DNA from: JAMXLO01 sp041487355
GTDB lineage: Bacteria > Pseudomonadota > Alphaproteobacteria > Acetobacterales > Acetobacteraceae
Length of the DNA: 26,309 nt
Direction of reading: 5' to 3'
NCBI GenBank assembly: GCA_041487355.1
Contig: JBGPND010000057.1
Span: 1 to 26,309, forward strand
Below the pieces are notes generated by a model. The model was not told the DNA's origin. It saw only the letters and a list, made by a program, of their open reading frames with translations, and did not search any database. Positions 1-7,916 of the stretch are shown here, piece by piece. The position numbers were made by a program, and so were the translations under genes. Each line of letters starts with the position of its first letter. Positions within the stretch are counted from its first letter, which is position 1.

Positions 1-86
1 CCGGCGCCGACCATGGTGCCCGCGGCGGTGAGCCCGCCGAGCTTCAGCACGTCGCGACGCGACGCGGAACGAATGATGTTGGCCAC
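1..86 (-). CDS. Tat-exported protein, N-terminus only (partial)
   Basis: The first 28 codons of a gene that runs off the left edge are readable on the minus strand. The GTG start at 86 has a GGGAG Shine-Dalgarno nine bases upstream. The peptide contains SRRDVLKLGG, a twin-arginine motif, followed by a Gly/Ala-rich hydrophobic stretch, so the product is probably exported folded through the Tat system. Substrate-binding proteins of ABC importers and periplasmic oxidoreductases commonly start this way, but nothing of the mature protein is visible and the function cannot be named. Confidence 0.6.
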   Translation of the reverse strand, partial: MANIIRSASRRDVLKLGGLTAAGTMVGA

Positions 87-202
87 CGCCCCATACTCCC
101 TGCATTGTCTGGCCGGGCCATATTGTTGCCGACCGGCGCCCCGGCGCACCGCTGGTGGACGTTATGGGGCAGGAATTGCCCAAGTCAACTTCGCGTGCGC
201 GT

Positions 203-1342
203 TCAGCCGCCCTTCTTCCGCGTGCCGTTTTTCCGCAACAGGAATTCGCGGCCGACCTTCACCATCGGCACCCCGTCGTACTCGACGATGTCCGCCGTGG
301 CGTAGGTTTCATGCCAGGCATCGGGGATGAAGCTGCCGGTGCCCACCACGTCGATCGGCGCCTTGGCGTCCGCCATCACCCGGCATTTGTCGACGCCGAA
401 CCCGGACGAGGCCACGATACGCACGCGTGGATATCCCGTCGCGTCGAGCGCTTCGCGCATGCGCCAGATCGCGGCGGCGGAGACGCCGGTGCCGACCAGG
501 TAGCGCAGCTCCGTTTCGCTGCGATAACGGCGGATTGCGCCGGGCGCGTGGCGCTCCAGCACCGCGTAGCTCTCCGCCGGATCGAGCCCTTCCATGAAGC
601 GCCCGCCATGCGTGTCCAGCCGGAACGACAGCCGTCCCGAACCGGCGAGGTCAGGAAACCGCGCGCACACCGCCTGCGCGTCGGAAATCTCGCGGCCGAA
701 ATAGTCTGCCAGCACGGTCATCGGTTCGTCGGGGAACGTCTCGCAGAACATCTCGGCCGCGCGCAACGTGGAGCCGGCATAGCCGATCAGCGAATGCGGC
801 ATCGTGCCGAGGCCGCGCGGCGCGCCGAACCAGTGCGCCGTGCCGTCATTGGCGTTGCCGACGAAACCTTTCGCGCCTTCCCGCTTCGCCGCAGTGCTGC
901 CGACCGCGGCGGCGTAGGCCATCATGTCCTGCATCTCGGCGCCGGCGCAGTGGCGCGCCTCCATCGCCAGGAACGCAACGCCCGGCAAGGCAAGGCACAT
1001 TTGATAGGCGTTATGCGCCGCCACCGAAGCCGGGCCGATCTTCTGCAGCAGGATCGTCTCGAGATCGGACAACTGCGCCAGGCTGCCAGCGATGTAGGCG
1101 AGCGGCTCGCCCGCGCCGACCCACTCGCCTTCCGCATACTTCAAATCGATGTCGAACCTGGTGCCGCGCGCCGCCGCGGCGGCTTCCAGCCATTCGGTCA
1201 TCAGCCGCGCTGCGGAGATCACCGGACGGCGCATGAACACCGCATAGGTCACGCGCTTGTCGCCGAACCGCGCGACGATCTGGCGCGTGCGGTTGAAGTA
1301 GCTGTCGGTGCGCGCCGCGATGTCCGCGACGAGATCGGACAT
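203..1342 (-). CDS. pncB: Nicotinate phosphoribosyltransferase
   Basis: This 379-residue cytosolic enzyme would join nicotinate to phosphoribosyl pyrophosphate with ATP to form nicotinate mononucleotide in NAD salvage. The N-terminus has RTDSYFNRTRQIV, matching the substrate-binding entry of bacterial NAPRTases. Later landmarks are an LDTHGGRF segment and a C-terminal GVDKCRVMADAKAPIDVVGT stretch followed by GSFIP, typical of the phosphate-binding end of the barrel. Length is close to family norms. The ATG at 1342 was chosen because it directly precedes the conserved DLVADIAARTDSYF region; an in-frame GTG at 1354 is an alternative. It lies 20 bp after the DAHP synthase stop on the same strand, so the two are probably cotranscribed. 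Family assignment is firm; cotranscription is inferred. Confidence 0.85.
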   Translation of the reverse strand: MSDLVADIAARTDSYFNRTRQIVARFGDKRVTYAVFMRRPVISAARLMTEWLEAAAAARGTRFDIDLKYAEGEWVGAGEPLAYIAGSLAQLSDLETILLQKIGPASVAAHNAYQMCLALPGVAFLAMEARHCAGAEMQDMMAYAAAVGSTAAKREGAKGFVGNANDGTAHWFGAPRGLGTMPHSLIGYAGSTLRAAEMFCETFPDEPMTVLADYFGREISDAQAVCARFPDLAGSGRLSFRLDTHGGRFMEGLDPAESYAVLERHAPGAIRRYRSETELRYLVGTGVSAAAIWRMREALDATGYPRVRIVASSGFGVDKCRVMADAKAPIDVVGTGSFIPDAWHETYATADIVEYDGVPMVKVGREFLLRKNGTRKKGG

Positions 1343-1362
1343 GCGGCGCTGCACGGCCAGAC

Positions 1363-2760
1363 CTATTGTGCCGCCACCTGAACCTGCAAGCTGGGCGCAC
1401 GCCGCTGCTTCAGTTCCGCGGCCACCAGGAACGCCAGCTCCAGCGATTGCTCCGCGTTCAGCCGCGGATCGCAGAAGGTCTCGTAGCGCTCGGTCAGGTC
1501 GGCCTCGCTGAGCCGATGCGCGCCGCCGGTGCATTCGGTGACGTTCTGCCCGGTCATCTCGACATGCACGCCGCCCGCCCAGGTGCCCTCGGCCGCGTGG
1601 ATGTCGAAGAAGTTGCGCACCTCCGACAGGATCGCATCGAAGTTGCGCGTCTTCAGCTTGGCCACGGTGGAGATCGTGTTGCCGTGCATCGGATCGCACA
1701 GCCACACCACCTTCGCCCCGGCACGTTCGACTGCACGGATCAGGCCAGGCAGCCGCGCGCCCACCTTGTCGTGGCCCATGCGGCTGATCAGCGTGATGCG
1801 CCCAGGCTCGTTCGCCGGGTTCAGCGTTTCCAGGATGCGCAACAGGTCATCGGCTTCCTGAGTCGGGCCGACCTTCATGCCGATCGGATTCTTCACCCCG
1901 CGCAGGAATTCGACATGTGCGCCGTCGAGCTGGCGCGTGCGGTCGCCGATCCACAGGAAATGCGCCGAGCAGCCGTACCAGTCGCCGGTGGTGGAATCGA
2001 TCCGCGTCAGTGCCTGCTCATACGGCAGCAGCAGCGCCTCGTGGCTGATGTAGAAGTCGGTCTCGCGCATGTCGCGCGTCGTGGTGCTGGTCATGCCGCA
2101 GGCCGCCATGAAGGACAGCGTCTCGTCGATGCGGTGCGCCAGGTCGCGGTAGCGTTCGGCCAGCGGCGAGCGCTCGACGAAGCCCAGGTTCCAGCGATGC
2201 ACCTCGTGCAGATCGGCGTAGCCGCCGGAAGCGAAGGCGCGCAGCAGGTTCAGCGTGCTGGCGGACTGGAAATAGCCGAATTCCATGCGCGCCGGGTCCG
2301 GGATGCGCGCCGCCGCGGTGAACTCCGGCCCGTTGATGATGTCGCCGCGGTAGGAGGGCAGCGTAACGTCGCCCTGCGTCTCGGAATCCGACGAGCGCGG
2401 CTTGGCAAACTGGCCGGCCATGCGGCCCATCTTCACCACCGGCAGGGACGCGCCGAAGGTCAGCACGACGGCCATCTGCAGCAGCACGCGGAACGTGTCG
2501 CGGATGATGTTGGCGGTGAAATCCGCAAAACTCTCCGCACAGTCGCCGCCTTGCAGCACGAACGCCTTGCCCTCGGCGGCGAGGGCCAGATACGCCTTCA
2601 GCCGCCGTGCCTCGCCGGCGAACACCAGCGGCGGGTATTTGCCGATCCGCGCCTCCATCGCCGCGAGCTTCTGCGGATCCGGATAGGTCGGCGCCTGGCG
2701 GATCGGGCGGGCGCGCCAGCTATCGGGGGTCCAGGCGCGGGCGGGCATATCGGCGGGCAT
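1363..2760 (-). CDS. aroG: Class II 3-deoxy-D-arabino-heptulosonate-7-phosphate synthase
   Basis: A 465-residue plant/actinobacterial-type (class II) DAHP synthase. It condenses phosphoenolpyruvate with erythrose 4-phosphate in the first step of the shikimate pathway. Visible family marks are the LQGGDCAESF motif near residue 70 with the metal-ligand cysteine (C74), KMGRMAGQFAKPRS, an internal GMKVGPTQ segment, the CDPMHGNT metal/substrate histidine loop and VHVEMTGQNVTEC. Length is normal. The ATG at 2760 has a strong GAGGAG seven bases upstream. It is the leading gene of a probable two-gene transcription unit with the nicotinate phosphoribosyltransferase. Nothing is broken or missing. Confidence 0.95.
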   Translation of the reverse strand: MPADMPARAWTPDSWRARPIRQAPTYPDPQKLAAMEARIGKYPPLVFAGEARRLKAYLALAAEGKAFVLQGGDCAESFADFTANIIRDTFRVLLQMAVVLTFGASLPVVKMGRMAGQFAKPRSSDSETQGDVTLPSYRGDIINGPEFTAAARIPDPARMEFGYFQSASTLNLLRAFASGGYADLHEVHRWNLGFVERSPLAERYRDLAHRIDETLSFMAACGMTSTTTRDMRETDFYISHEALLLPYEQALTRIDSTTGDWYGCSAHFLWIGDRTRQLDGAHVEFLRGVKNPIGMKVGPTQEADDLLRILETLNPANEPGRITLISRMGHDKVGARLPGLIRAVERAGAKVVWLCDPMHGNTISTVAKLKTRNFDAILSEVRNFFDIHAAEGTWAGGVHVEMTGQNVTECTGGAHRLSEADLTERYETFCDPRLNAEQSLELAFLVAAELKQRRAPSLQVQVAAQ

Positions 2761-2821
2761 GGCGGTTCTCCTCGGGCGCCGTTATCCCGCGATTTCGGCG
2801 GGAAGGCTACACGGGCGGGGA

Positions 2822-3136
2822 TCAGGCGCCTTCCTCCAGCGTGGAACGGTCGCGTGCGGCATGGCGAATGTGGACGACGTTGACGACGCGGCGGCGCTCG
2901 TCGATTGCGTAGATGATCCGGTAGACATGCGGCCTCTTGCCGTAAAGCAGATGACGCAGGCGATCGTTTTCGGTAATCACCAGGCCCCTGGCGGGGTGCT
3001 GGTCGAGACTGGCAATCGCGGTTTCTAGTCCGTTGAACCAAGCACGCGCCTGCCTCGAGTGCTCAGCCCGGATATAGCTATAGATTTGCCGGAGGTCTCG
3101 CTCAGCGCGCAATGAGATTTCAACGCGGTATGTCAT
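2822..3136 (-). CDS. ParE/RelE-superfamily toxin of a type II toxin-antitoxin pair
   Basis: A 104-residue basic protein beginning MTYRVEISLRAERDLRQIYSYI, the typical ParE/RelE opening (short strand, then a helix with the AERDLxxIxxYI pattern). It ends with the family's GKRPHVYRIIYAIDE and VVNVVHIRHAARD strands. ParE-type members poison DNA gyrase and RelE-type members cleave mRNA on the ribosome; sequence alone does not decide which applies. The ATG at 3136 overlaps the end of the antitoxin gene by 17 bp, which supports coupled translation, and the in-frame extension upstream is only the antitoxin's other frame. The C-terminal histidine/arginine segment is intact, so the toxin looks functional. 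Confidence 0.85.
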   Translation of the reverse strand: MTYRVEISLRAERDLRQIYSYIRAEHSRQARAWFNGLETAIASLDQHPARGLVITENDRLRHLLYGKRPHVYRIIYAIDERRRVVNVVHIRHAARDRSTLEEGA

Positions 3137-3407
3137 ATTCGGCGCGGATCGCGTCGAACACCTCGCGGAACGGGCGGCTCCGTCCGTTTGCGACGTCCTC
3201 CAGGCCCTGGCGGATCCCCTCGGCAGCGTCGGCGCGGGCGACGATGTCGAGTAAGCGCTGATAGGCTTCGGCATCCTGCACCACCGCCGCCGCCTTGCCG
3301 TTCACGGTCAGCACCACAGGGCGCTTGGTCTCCTTGAGGTGCCGCATGATCTCCGCCGATCGGTTGCGGAACGTGGTCATAGGCTGGATGTCCTTGGTGA
3401 TGTCCAT
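3120..3407 (-). CDS. Phd/YefM-family antitoxin
   Basis: A 95-residue protein (86 if the ATG at 3380 is used) preceding the ParE/RelE-like toxin. It shows the Phd/YefM pattern: FRNRSAEIMRHLKETKRPVV, then LTVNGKAAAVVQDAEAYQRLL in the N-terminal DNA-binding fold, and an acidic C-terminal tail that would wrap the toxin. It should neutralise the toxin and repress its own promoter. The start at 3407 has only a weak ribosome site; the start at 3380 has AAGGA ten bases upstream and may be the real one. An inverted repeat lies just upstream at 3434-3447. Confidence 0.85.
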   Translation of the reverse strand: MDITKDIQPMTTFRNRSAEIMRHLKETKRPVVLTVNGKAAAVVQDAEAYQRLLDIVARADAAEGIRQGLEDVANGRSRPFREVFDAIRAEYDIPR

Positions 3408-3433
3408 CGGGGCGATGCCCTATGACTAACGGC

Positions 3434-3447
3434 TACCTAATAAGGTA
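3434..3447. promoter_or_regulatory. Candidate operator of the toxin-antitoxin operon
   Basis: TACCT-AATA-AGGTA is an inverted repeat of 5-bp arms with a 4-nt spacer, 27 bp upstream of the antitoxin ATG. Its position fits an autoregulatory site for a Phd/YefM repressor. The arms are short, so chance is possible. Confidence 0.35.
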
Positions 3448-3509
3448 CTATGCCGGCGCTTGGCAATTGCAATTCGGCAGCACGATTTTACCGGCCAAAT
3501 CAGTCGCGC

Positions 3510-5579
3510 TCAGCCGTTCAGGTCGGCGAAGCGCTTCCCTGCCGCCGCCATCTCGTGCAACAGCGGCGCCGGCTCCCAGCCGACACCGCTCGCCGCATGC
3601 AGCGCCTCCACGCGCCGCAGCATCTCCGGGATGCCGATCGCATCGGCTTCGTGCATGGGGCCGCCGCGCCAGGCGGGATAGCCATAACCATGCACCAGCA
3701 CCACGTCGATGTCGGACGGCCGCGCGGCGATGCCCTCGGACAGCACGCGCGCGCCCTCGTTCACCATCGCGGCGTGCACGCGGCACTGGATCTCCTCGGC
3801 CGGGACCCGGCGGCGCGCGATGCCCCGTTCGGCTGAGGCGCGTTCGATCAGCGCCGCCACCTCGGGGTCGGGCACACGCTTGCCATCCTGGTGGATGTAG
3901 AAGCCGCGCCCGGTCTTCTGGCCGAAATGGCCGCGCTCGCAGATCCAGTCGAACACCGGCACGTAGCGCTCGCGCGGGTCGCGCGTCACAGCCTTGCGCT
4001 TGCGGTCGCTCCAGTCCACGTCGAGCCCGGCCATGTCGAACACCGCGAAGATGCCCATCGCGAAGCCATAGGCTTCCAGCGCTGCATCCACCTCCTGTGG
4101 CAAGGCGCCGTCCTCCAGCGCGTATTCGCACTGTGCGCGCCACTTCCCCAGGATGCGGTTGCCGATGAAACCATCACCGACGCCGGAAATCACCGCCTGC
4201 TTGCGCAACCGGCGGACGGTGGCGAGCGCGGTGGCGATCACCTCCGGCAGGGCGCGCCGCGGCCGCACGACCTCCACCAGGCGCATGACATGCGCCGGCG
4301 AGAAGAAGTGCAGACCGATCGCCCGCTCCGGCGCGTCCACTTCGTCCGCCAGCACGTCGATGTCGAGATAGGAGGTGTTGGACGCCAGCACCGCGTCGCG
4401 CCGCACCAGTCCCGACAGCGCGCGGAACACGGCCTGCTTTGCCGGCAGATCCTCGATCACCGCCTCGATGACCAGATCGGCATCGCGTACGCTGCGCAGT
4501 TCCGTGGCATAGCGGATGCGCCCGGTGCGTTCCTCGTGCAGCCGCTCGGTCAGGCGGCCGCCGCGAAGCTGCCGATCGTAGATTGCGCGCACGCGGCGTT
4601 CGGCGGCCTGCGCCTGTGGCTGGCCCACTTCCACCAGCGTCACATCCAGCCCGGCATCGGCGAACGCCACCGCAATGCCGGAGCCCATGGTGCCGCCGCC
4701 AACCACCCCGACACGACGGACCGGCCAGGGCGAAGCCTCCGGCATGCGCGCGGCGCGCCGTTCGGCGTAGAACAGATGCCGCAGCGCCTTCGCTTGCGGG
4801 CTTGCCTGCAACTCGTTGCTGATCGCCTGCTCGCGCGCGAGCCCATCCTCCAGCGATGCGGTCAGCGCGATCTCCACCGCTTCCGCCGCGCGCACCGGAG
4901 CGAGCGCGCCACGCGCGCGGCGGCGCACCGTTGCCACCGCGGCATCGAACGCCGCGCGGTCATAGGCCGGGATGCCGCGCTCGCCGACGCGCGGCAGCAG
5001 GCCGGCATCCGCCAGATGACGGGCACGGGCAATCGCAGCGCGGCGCAGATCGGTGGCGACTTCGTCGACCAGGCCCAGCGCCATCGCCTCGTCCGCCGGC
5101 ACGCTGCGTCCGCTGGTGACCATGTCGAGCGCGACCAGCGGGCCGACCAGTCGCGGCAGGCGCTGCGTGCCACCGGCGCCCGGGATCAGGCCGATGCGCA
5201 CTTCCGGGAAACCGACGAAACCGTCGGGGGCGATCACGCGCGAATGGCAGACCAGCGCCAACTCGTAACCGCCGCCGAGCGCGCTGCCGTGGATCGCCGC
5301 GACGATCGGCTTGCGACTGGCATCGAACGCGCGCAGTACGGCGCTGACCGTCGATCCCACGGGACCGTCGTCGAACTCGCCAATATCCGCGCCGGCAATG
5401 AAGGTGCGGCCGTCGCAGGCGATGACGGCGGCGCGCAGGCCGGCGTCCGTGGCAACTTCGGAAAGTGCGGCGACCAGGCCCTCGCGCACGGCACGCGACA
5501 AGGCGTTGACCGGCGGATGGTCGACGATGATCACGCCAACGTCGCCTGAATGCTCGAGCCGTACAGGGGTGTCTGCCAT
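3510..5579 (-). CDS. Bifunctional enoyl-CoA hydratase / 3-hydroxyacyl-CoA dehydrogenase
   Basis: A 689-residue fusion of a crotonase domain (about residues 1-190) and an NAD-dependent 3-hydroxyacyl-CoA dehydrogenase (about 285-680), the FadB/FadJ-type arrangement for two steps of beta-oxidation. In the hydratase half the oxyanion motif IAGADIGEF is followed by both catalytic glutamates, E106 (GGGYELAL) and E126 (FPEVRIGLIPGAGGTQRL). The dehydrogenase half has the dinucleotide fold GVVGGGTMGSGIA near 291 and the His-Glu dyad H424 (GLHFFSPAH) and E436 (LVEVV), twelve residues apart as in the family. The ATG at 5579 has AGAGG seven bases upstream; a longer in-frame reading to 5660 lacks support. 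No thiolase partner is in the window. The acyl chain specificity cannot be read from sequence. Confidence 0.92.
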   Translation of the reverse strand: MADTPVRLEHSGDVGVIIVDHPPVNALSRAVREGLVAALSEVATDAGLRAAVIACDGRTFIAGADIGEFDDGPVGSTVSAVLRAFDASRKPIVAAIHGSALGGGYELALVCHSRVIAPDGFVGFPEVRIGLIPGAGGTQRLPRLVGPLVALDMVTSGRSVPADEAMALGLVDEVATDLRRAAIARARHLADAGLLPRVGERGIPAYDRAAFDAAVATVRRRARGALAPVRAAEAVEIALTASLEDGLAREQAISNELQASPQAKALRHLFYAERRAARMPEASPWPVRRVGVVGGGTMGSGIAVAFADAGLDVTLVEVGQPQAQAAERRVRAIYDRQLRGGRLTERLHEERTGRIRYATELRSVRDADLVIEAVIEDLPAKQAVFRALSGLVRRDAVLASNTSYLDIDVLADEVDAPERAIGLHFFSPAHVMRLVEVVRPRRALPEVIATALATVRRLRKQAVISGVGDGFIGNRILGKWRAQCEYALEDGALPQEVDAALEAYGFAMGIFAVFDMAGLDVDWSDRKRKAVTRDPRERYVPVFDWICERGHFGQKTGRGFYIHQDGKRVPDPEVAALIERASAERGIARRRVPAEEIQCRVHAAMVNEGARVLSEGIAARPSDIDVVLVHGYGYPAWRGGPMHEADAIGIPEMLRRVEALHAASGVGWEPAPLLHEMAAAGKRFADLNG

Positions 5580-5625
5580 CTGAAGCCTCTGTCGATACGC
5601 CGCGCGGGGATTGTGGTCCCGCTGG

Positions 5626-5694
5626 TCACCAGGTCTCAAGCCTGTACCGGTACCGGCCACCGGCCAGCCCGGTCATGTCGGGCAGTTCGACCAT
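5626..5694 (-). CDS. Possible 22-residue ORF coupled to the upstream ATPase gene
   Basis: The TGA of the ABC ATPase gene overlaps an ATG (TGATG), opening a 22-codon frame that begins MVELPDM and ends RYRYRLETW. The overlap geometry is that of translational coupling, but no family is recognised and the frame is short enough to be chance. It sits 46 nt upstream of the hydratase/dehydrogenase gene on the same strand, so it could also be a leader or a gene remnant. Confidence 0.2.
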   Translation of the reverse strand: MVELPDMTGLAGGRYRYRLETW

Positions 5695-6704
5695 CAGGAC
5701 CCCACCAACATGTTGGCCAGAGCATCCTTCTGTCCACCGTCCGCGTCCTTGTATTGATGGCAGGCGACAACGCGACCGGGCTCGGTGTGGAACAGCGGCG
5801 GCGCCGATCGTTGGCAGATCGGCATGGCCACCGGACAGCGCGCGACGAATTTGCAGCCACCGGCCGCCCCCTGGTCCTGCTGCTTCGCTCCCGGCTCATT
5901 CAGCCAGCTCCGTTCGGTGCTTACCTGCGGGATCGAGGCGATCAGCAGTTGCGTATAGGGGTGCTGCGGCGATTTCACCACGCGTTCGACATCGCCTGCC
6001 TCGGCGACGGATGCGCGATACAGCACGATGATGTTGTCGGCGACCTGATAGGCGGTGGCGAGGTCGTGCGTGATGTAGATGATGGAGATGCCGCGTTCCT
6101 GGTTGAGCTGGCGCAGCGAGCCGAGGATGGTGGCGCGCAGCGAGGCGTCCACCATGGAGACCGGTTCATCCGCGACGATCAGGCGGGGGCGAAGCAACAG
6201 GGCGCGCGCAACCATGACGCGCTGGCGCTGGCCGCCGCTGAGCTGATGCGGGAAGCGGCCGAGGATTTCCTCGGGCCGCAGGCCGACCGCGCGCAACGCG
6301 TCCTCGATCAGGCCCCGCGCCGCCGACCGCGTTTTGGCGAGGTGGAATTTCGCCACCGGCGTCGTGAGCACGTGGTCCACCTGGTAGAACGGATTGTAGA
6401 CGCCGTACGGGTCCTGGAAGATCGCCTGGATGTCGCGGCGGAATGCTCGGCGTTCGGCGCCTGGCAGGGTGAGCAGGTCGCTTCCCTGATACAGCACCTG
6501 GCCCGATGTCGGCGCAACGAGGCCGAGCAGCAGCCGCGCCAGTGTCGTCTTGCCGCTGCCGCTTTCGCCGACGATGGCGGTGATCGAGGGACGTTCGGAA
6601 TCGATTGCGAACGAAAAATCCTCGAGCGCCACTGTGTGGTCGCGATCCAGCAGACCGCCGCCGAAGGTCTTCGTGACGTGGCGGGCTTCGAGCAGCAATG
6701 TCAT
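5694..6704 (-). CDS. dppF: Peptide-type ABC importer ATP-binding protein (DppF/OppF-like)
   Basis: A 336-residue ATPase of the oligopeptide/dipeptide (nickel, opine) uptake class. Walker A is GESGSGKTT at residues 46-54, the signature is LSGGQRQR, and Walker B is LIVADEP followed by the switch histidine in YITHDLA. The C-terminal extension has the four-cysteine pattern of oligopeptide ATPases (GCKFVARCPVAMPIC plus a last Cys in VVACHQY). It should energise import at the cytoplasmic face together with the D subunit upstream. The ATG at 6704 was chosen because the MTLLLEARHVTKTF start is canonical; longer readings run into a repeat element. Its gene lies 258 bp after dppD, an unusually large gap for this operon, filled with palindromic repeats. 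The transported substrate is unknown. Confidence 0.9.
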   Translation of the reverse strand: MTLLLEARHVTKTFGGGLLDRDHTVALEDFSFAIDSERPSITAIVGESGSGKTTLARLLLGLVAPTSGQVLYQGSDLLTLPGAERRAFRRDIQAIFQDPYGVYNPFYQVDHVLTTPVAKFHLAKTRSAARGLIEDALRAVGLRPEEILGRFPHQLSGGQRQRVMVARALLLRPRLIVADEPVSMVDASLRATILGSLRQLNQERGISIIYITHDLATAYQVADNIIVLYRASVAEAGDVERVVKSPQHPYTQLLIASIPQVSTERSWLNEPGAKQQDQGAAGGCKFVARCPVAMPICQRSAPPLFHTEPGRVVACHQYKDADGGQKDALANMLVGS

Positions 6705-6741
6705 GTGGACACACAACTGTCGCCACCCGCACGACCGCAAC

Positions 6742-6849
6742 TGTCATTGCGAGCCGAAGGCGAAGCAATCCCCAGCGCGTACTGCCCGGCGTCATCGGGA
6801 TTGCCTGGCCGGGTCAAGCCCGGCCATCGCCGCGCTCCTCGCAATGACA
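6742..6849. repeat. Palindromic intergenic repeat with outer 12-bp inverted ends
   Basis: TGTCATTGCGAG at 6742-6753 is the exact reverse complement of CTCGCAATGACA at 6838-6849. Inside lies a second perfect hairpin, TGGCCGGG-TCAAG-CCCGGCCA at 6806-6826, and a CGAAGCAATCC / GGATTGC pair. This resembles the widespread intergenic palindromes of Alphaproteobacteria (TCATTGCGAG... family, from general knowledge). It occupies the dppD-dppF gap. Confidence 0.75.
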
Positions 6850-6875
6850 CGGAAGGCGGTGCCTCGCCTAATTCA

Positions 6876-6930
6876 TCACCCCCGCGAAAGCGGGGGCCCA
6901 GCGCCTGGGCCCCCGCTTTCGCGGGGGTGA
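6876..6930. repeat. Perfect 26-bp inverted repeat (REP-like hairpin)
   Basis: The arms at 6876-6901 and 6905-6930 are perfect reverse complements around a 3-nt loop (CGC); the core is CCCCCGCGAAAGCGGGGG. It is a very stable hairpin belonging to a palindrome type common between genes in Alphaproteobacteria. Located 32 bp past the dppD stop, it could attenuate transcription into dppF or protect the upstream mRNA 3' end; it has no following T-run. Confidence 0.85.
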
Positions 6931-6962
6931 CAAGTACTAGGGGACGGGTTGCGCTCACAAGG

Positions 6963-7916
6963 TCACGCAAGATGGCATGCCACCTGACTGCTTATAACGT
7001 CGCGCAATTCCGGCCGCTCGTTGCGGCACCGCTCCACGGCATGCGGACAACGCGGATGGAAGGCACAGCCGGGCGGCAGGTCGCGCAGCATCGGCGCCAG
7101 GCCGGGGATGCCCTGCATCATCCCCTTGCGTTCCAGCGACGGCAGGCTGGCGATCAGCATCTGCGTATACGGATGCTTCGGCGCGGCGATGATCTCGGCG
7201 ATCGGCGCGATCTCCACCAGGCGGCCGGCATACATCACGCCCAGCCGGTCGACGAACTGCGCCATCAATCCCATGTCGTGGCCGACCAGCACAACGGCCG
7301 CGCCGAGTTCCTGCTGCACGCGGCCGAGGGTTGCCATCACCTGACGCTGCACCACGACATCGAGCGCGCTGGTCGGTTCGTCGGCGATGATCACCTTGGG
7401 GCGCAGGCAGATCGCGATGGCGATGCAGGCCCGCTGCTTCATCCCGCCGGAGAGTTCGTGCGGATACATCCCCGCAACCTCGGGCGGCAGGCCGACCTGG
7501 CCCAGCAGATCGCGCACGCGCGCCTCGATGTCCTGCCGCGACAGGGCCATGCCATGATCCGCCAGCGCATCGGCGATCTGCGCACGAATGCGCAGCACCG
7601 GGTTGAGCGCGTTCATCGAGCCTTGCGGCACCAATGCGATGCCCGCGAGCCGCAGTCGCCGCATCGCGTCATCCGATAGCGACGAAAGTGCCAGGTCCTC
7701 CAGCCACACCTCGCCGCCATCGATGCGTCCCGGCGGACGGATCAAGCGCAGGATGGCCAGTGCCATGGTGGATTTGCCGGAGCCGGATTCCCCGGCCAGA
7801 CCGAACCGTTCATGCGCGCGCAGGCTGAACGACACGTCGTCCACCGCGCGCACCGCGCCAAGCGGATGGTCATAGGAGACACGCAGGCCCTCGACCCGCA
7901 GCACCGCCGCGTTCAT
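6963..7916 (-). CDS. dppD: Peptide-type ABC importer ATP-binding protein (DppD/OppD-like)
   Basis: A 317-residue ATPase partner of the DppF-like protein. Walker A is GESGSGKST at residues 42-50, the signature is LSGGMKQR, and Walker B is VIIADEPTSALD followed by VLVGHDM. The C-terminus has the oligopeptide-class cysteine cluster (GCAFHPRCPHAVERC, then VACHLA). The start ATG at 7916 overlaps the TGA of the permease gene in an ATGA arrangement, showing tight coupling with dppC. The signature Met-Lys replacing Gln-Arg is usual for D subunits. Substrate cannot be told from the ATPases. Confidence 0.92.
   Translation of the reverse strand: MNAAVLRVEGLRVSYDHPLGAVRAVDDVSFSLRAHERFGLAGESGSGKSTMALAILRLIRPPGRIDGGEVWLEDLALSSLSDDAMRRLRLAGIALVPQGSMNALNPVLRIRAQIADALADHGMALSRQDIEARVRDLLGQVGLPPEVAGMYPHELSGGMKQRACIAIAICLRPKVIIADEPTSALDVVVQRQVMATLGRVQQELGAAVVLVGHDMGLMAQFVDRLGVMYAGRLVEIAPIAEIIAAPKHPYTQMLIASLPSLERKGMMQGIPGLAPMLRDLPPGCAFHPRCPHAVERCRNERPELRDVISSQVACHLA

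Noticed and set aside
155..1381. Plus-strand open frame of 408 codons opposite the nicotinate phosphoribosyltransferase
   Set aside because: His/Arg-rich antisense reading of a well-supported gene; no motif and no ribosome site.
3891..5549. Plus-strand open frame of 552 codons opposite the hydratase/dehydrogenase
   Set aside because: Product of high GC on the antisense strand of a conserved gene; composition is not protein-like.
5550..7679. Plus-strand open frame of 709 codons across both ABC ATPase genes
   Set aside because: Spans antisense to two conserved genes and the repeat elements between them; no family match.
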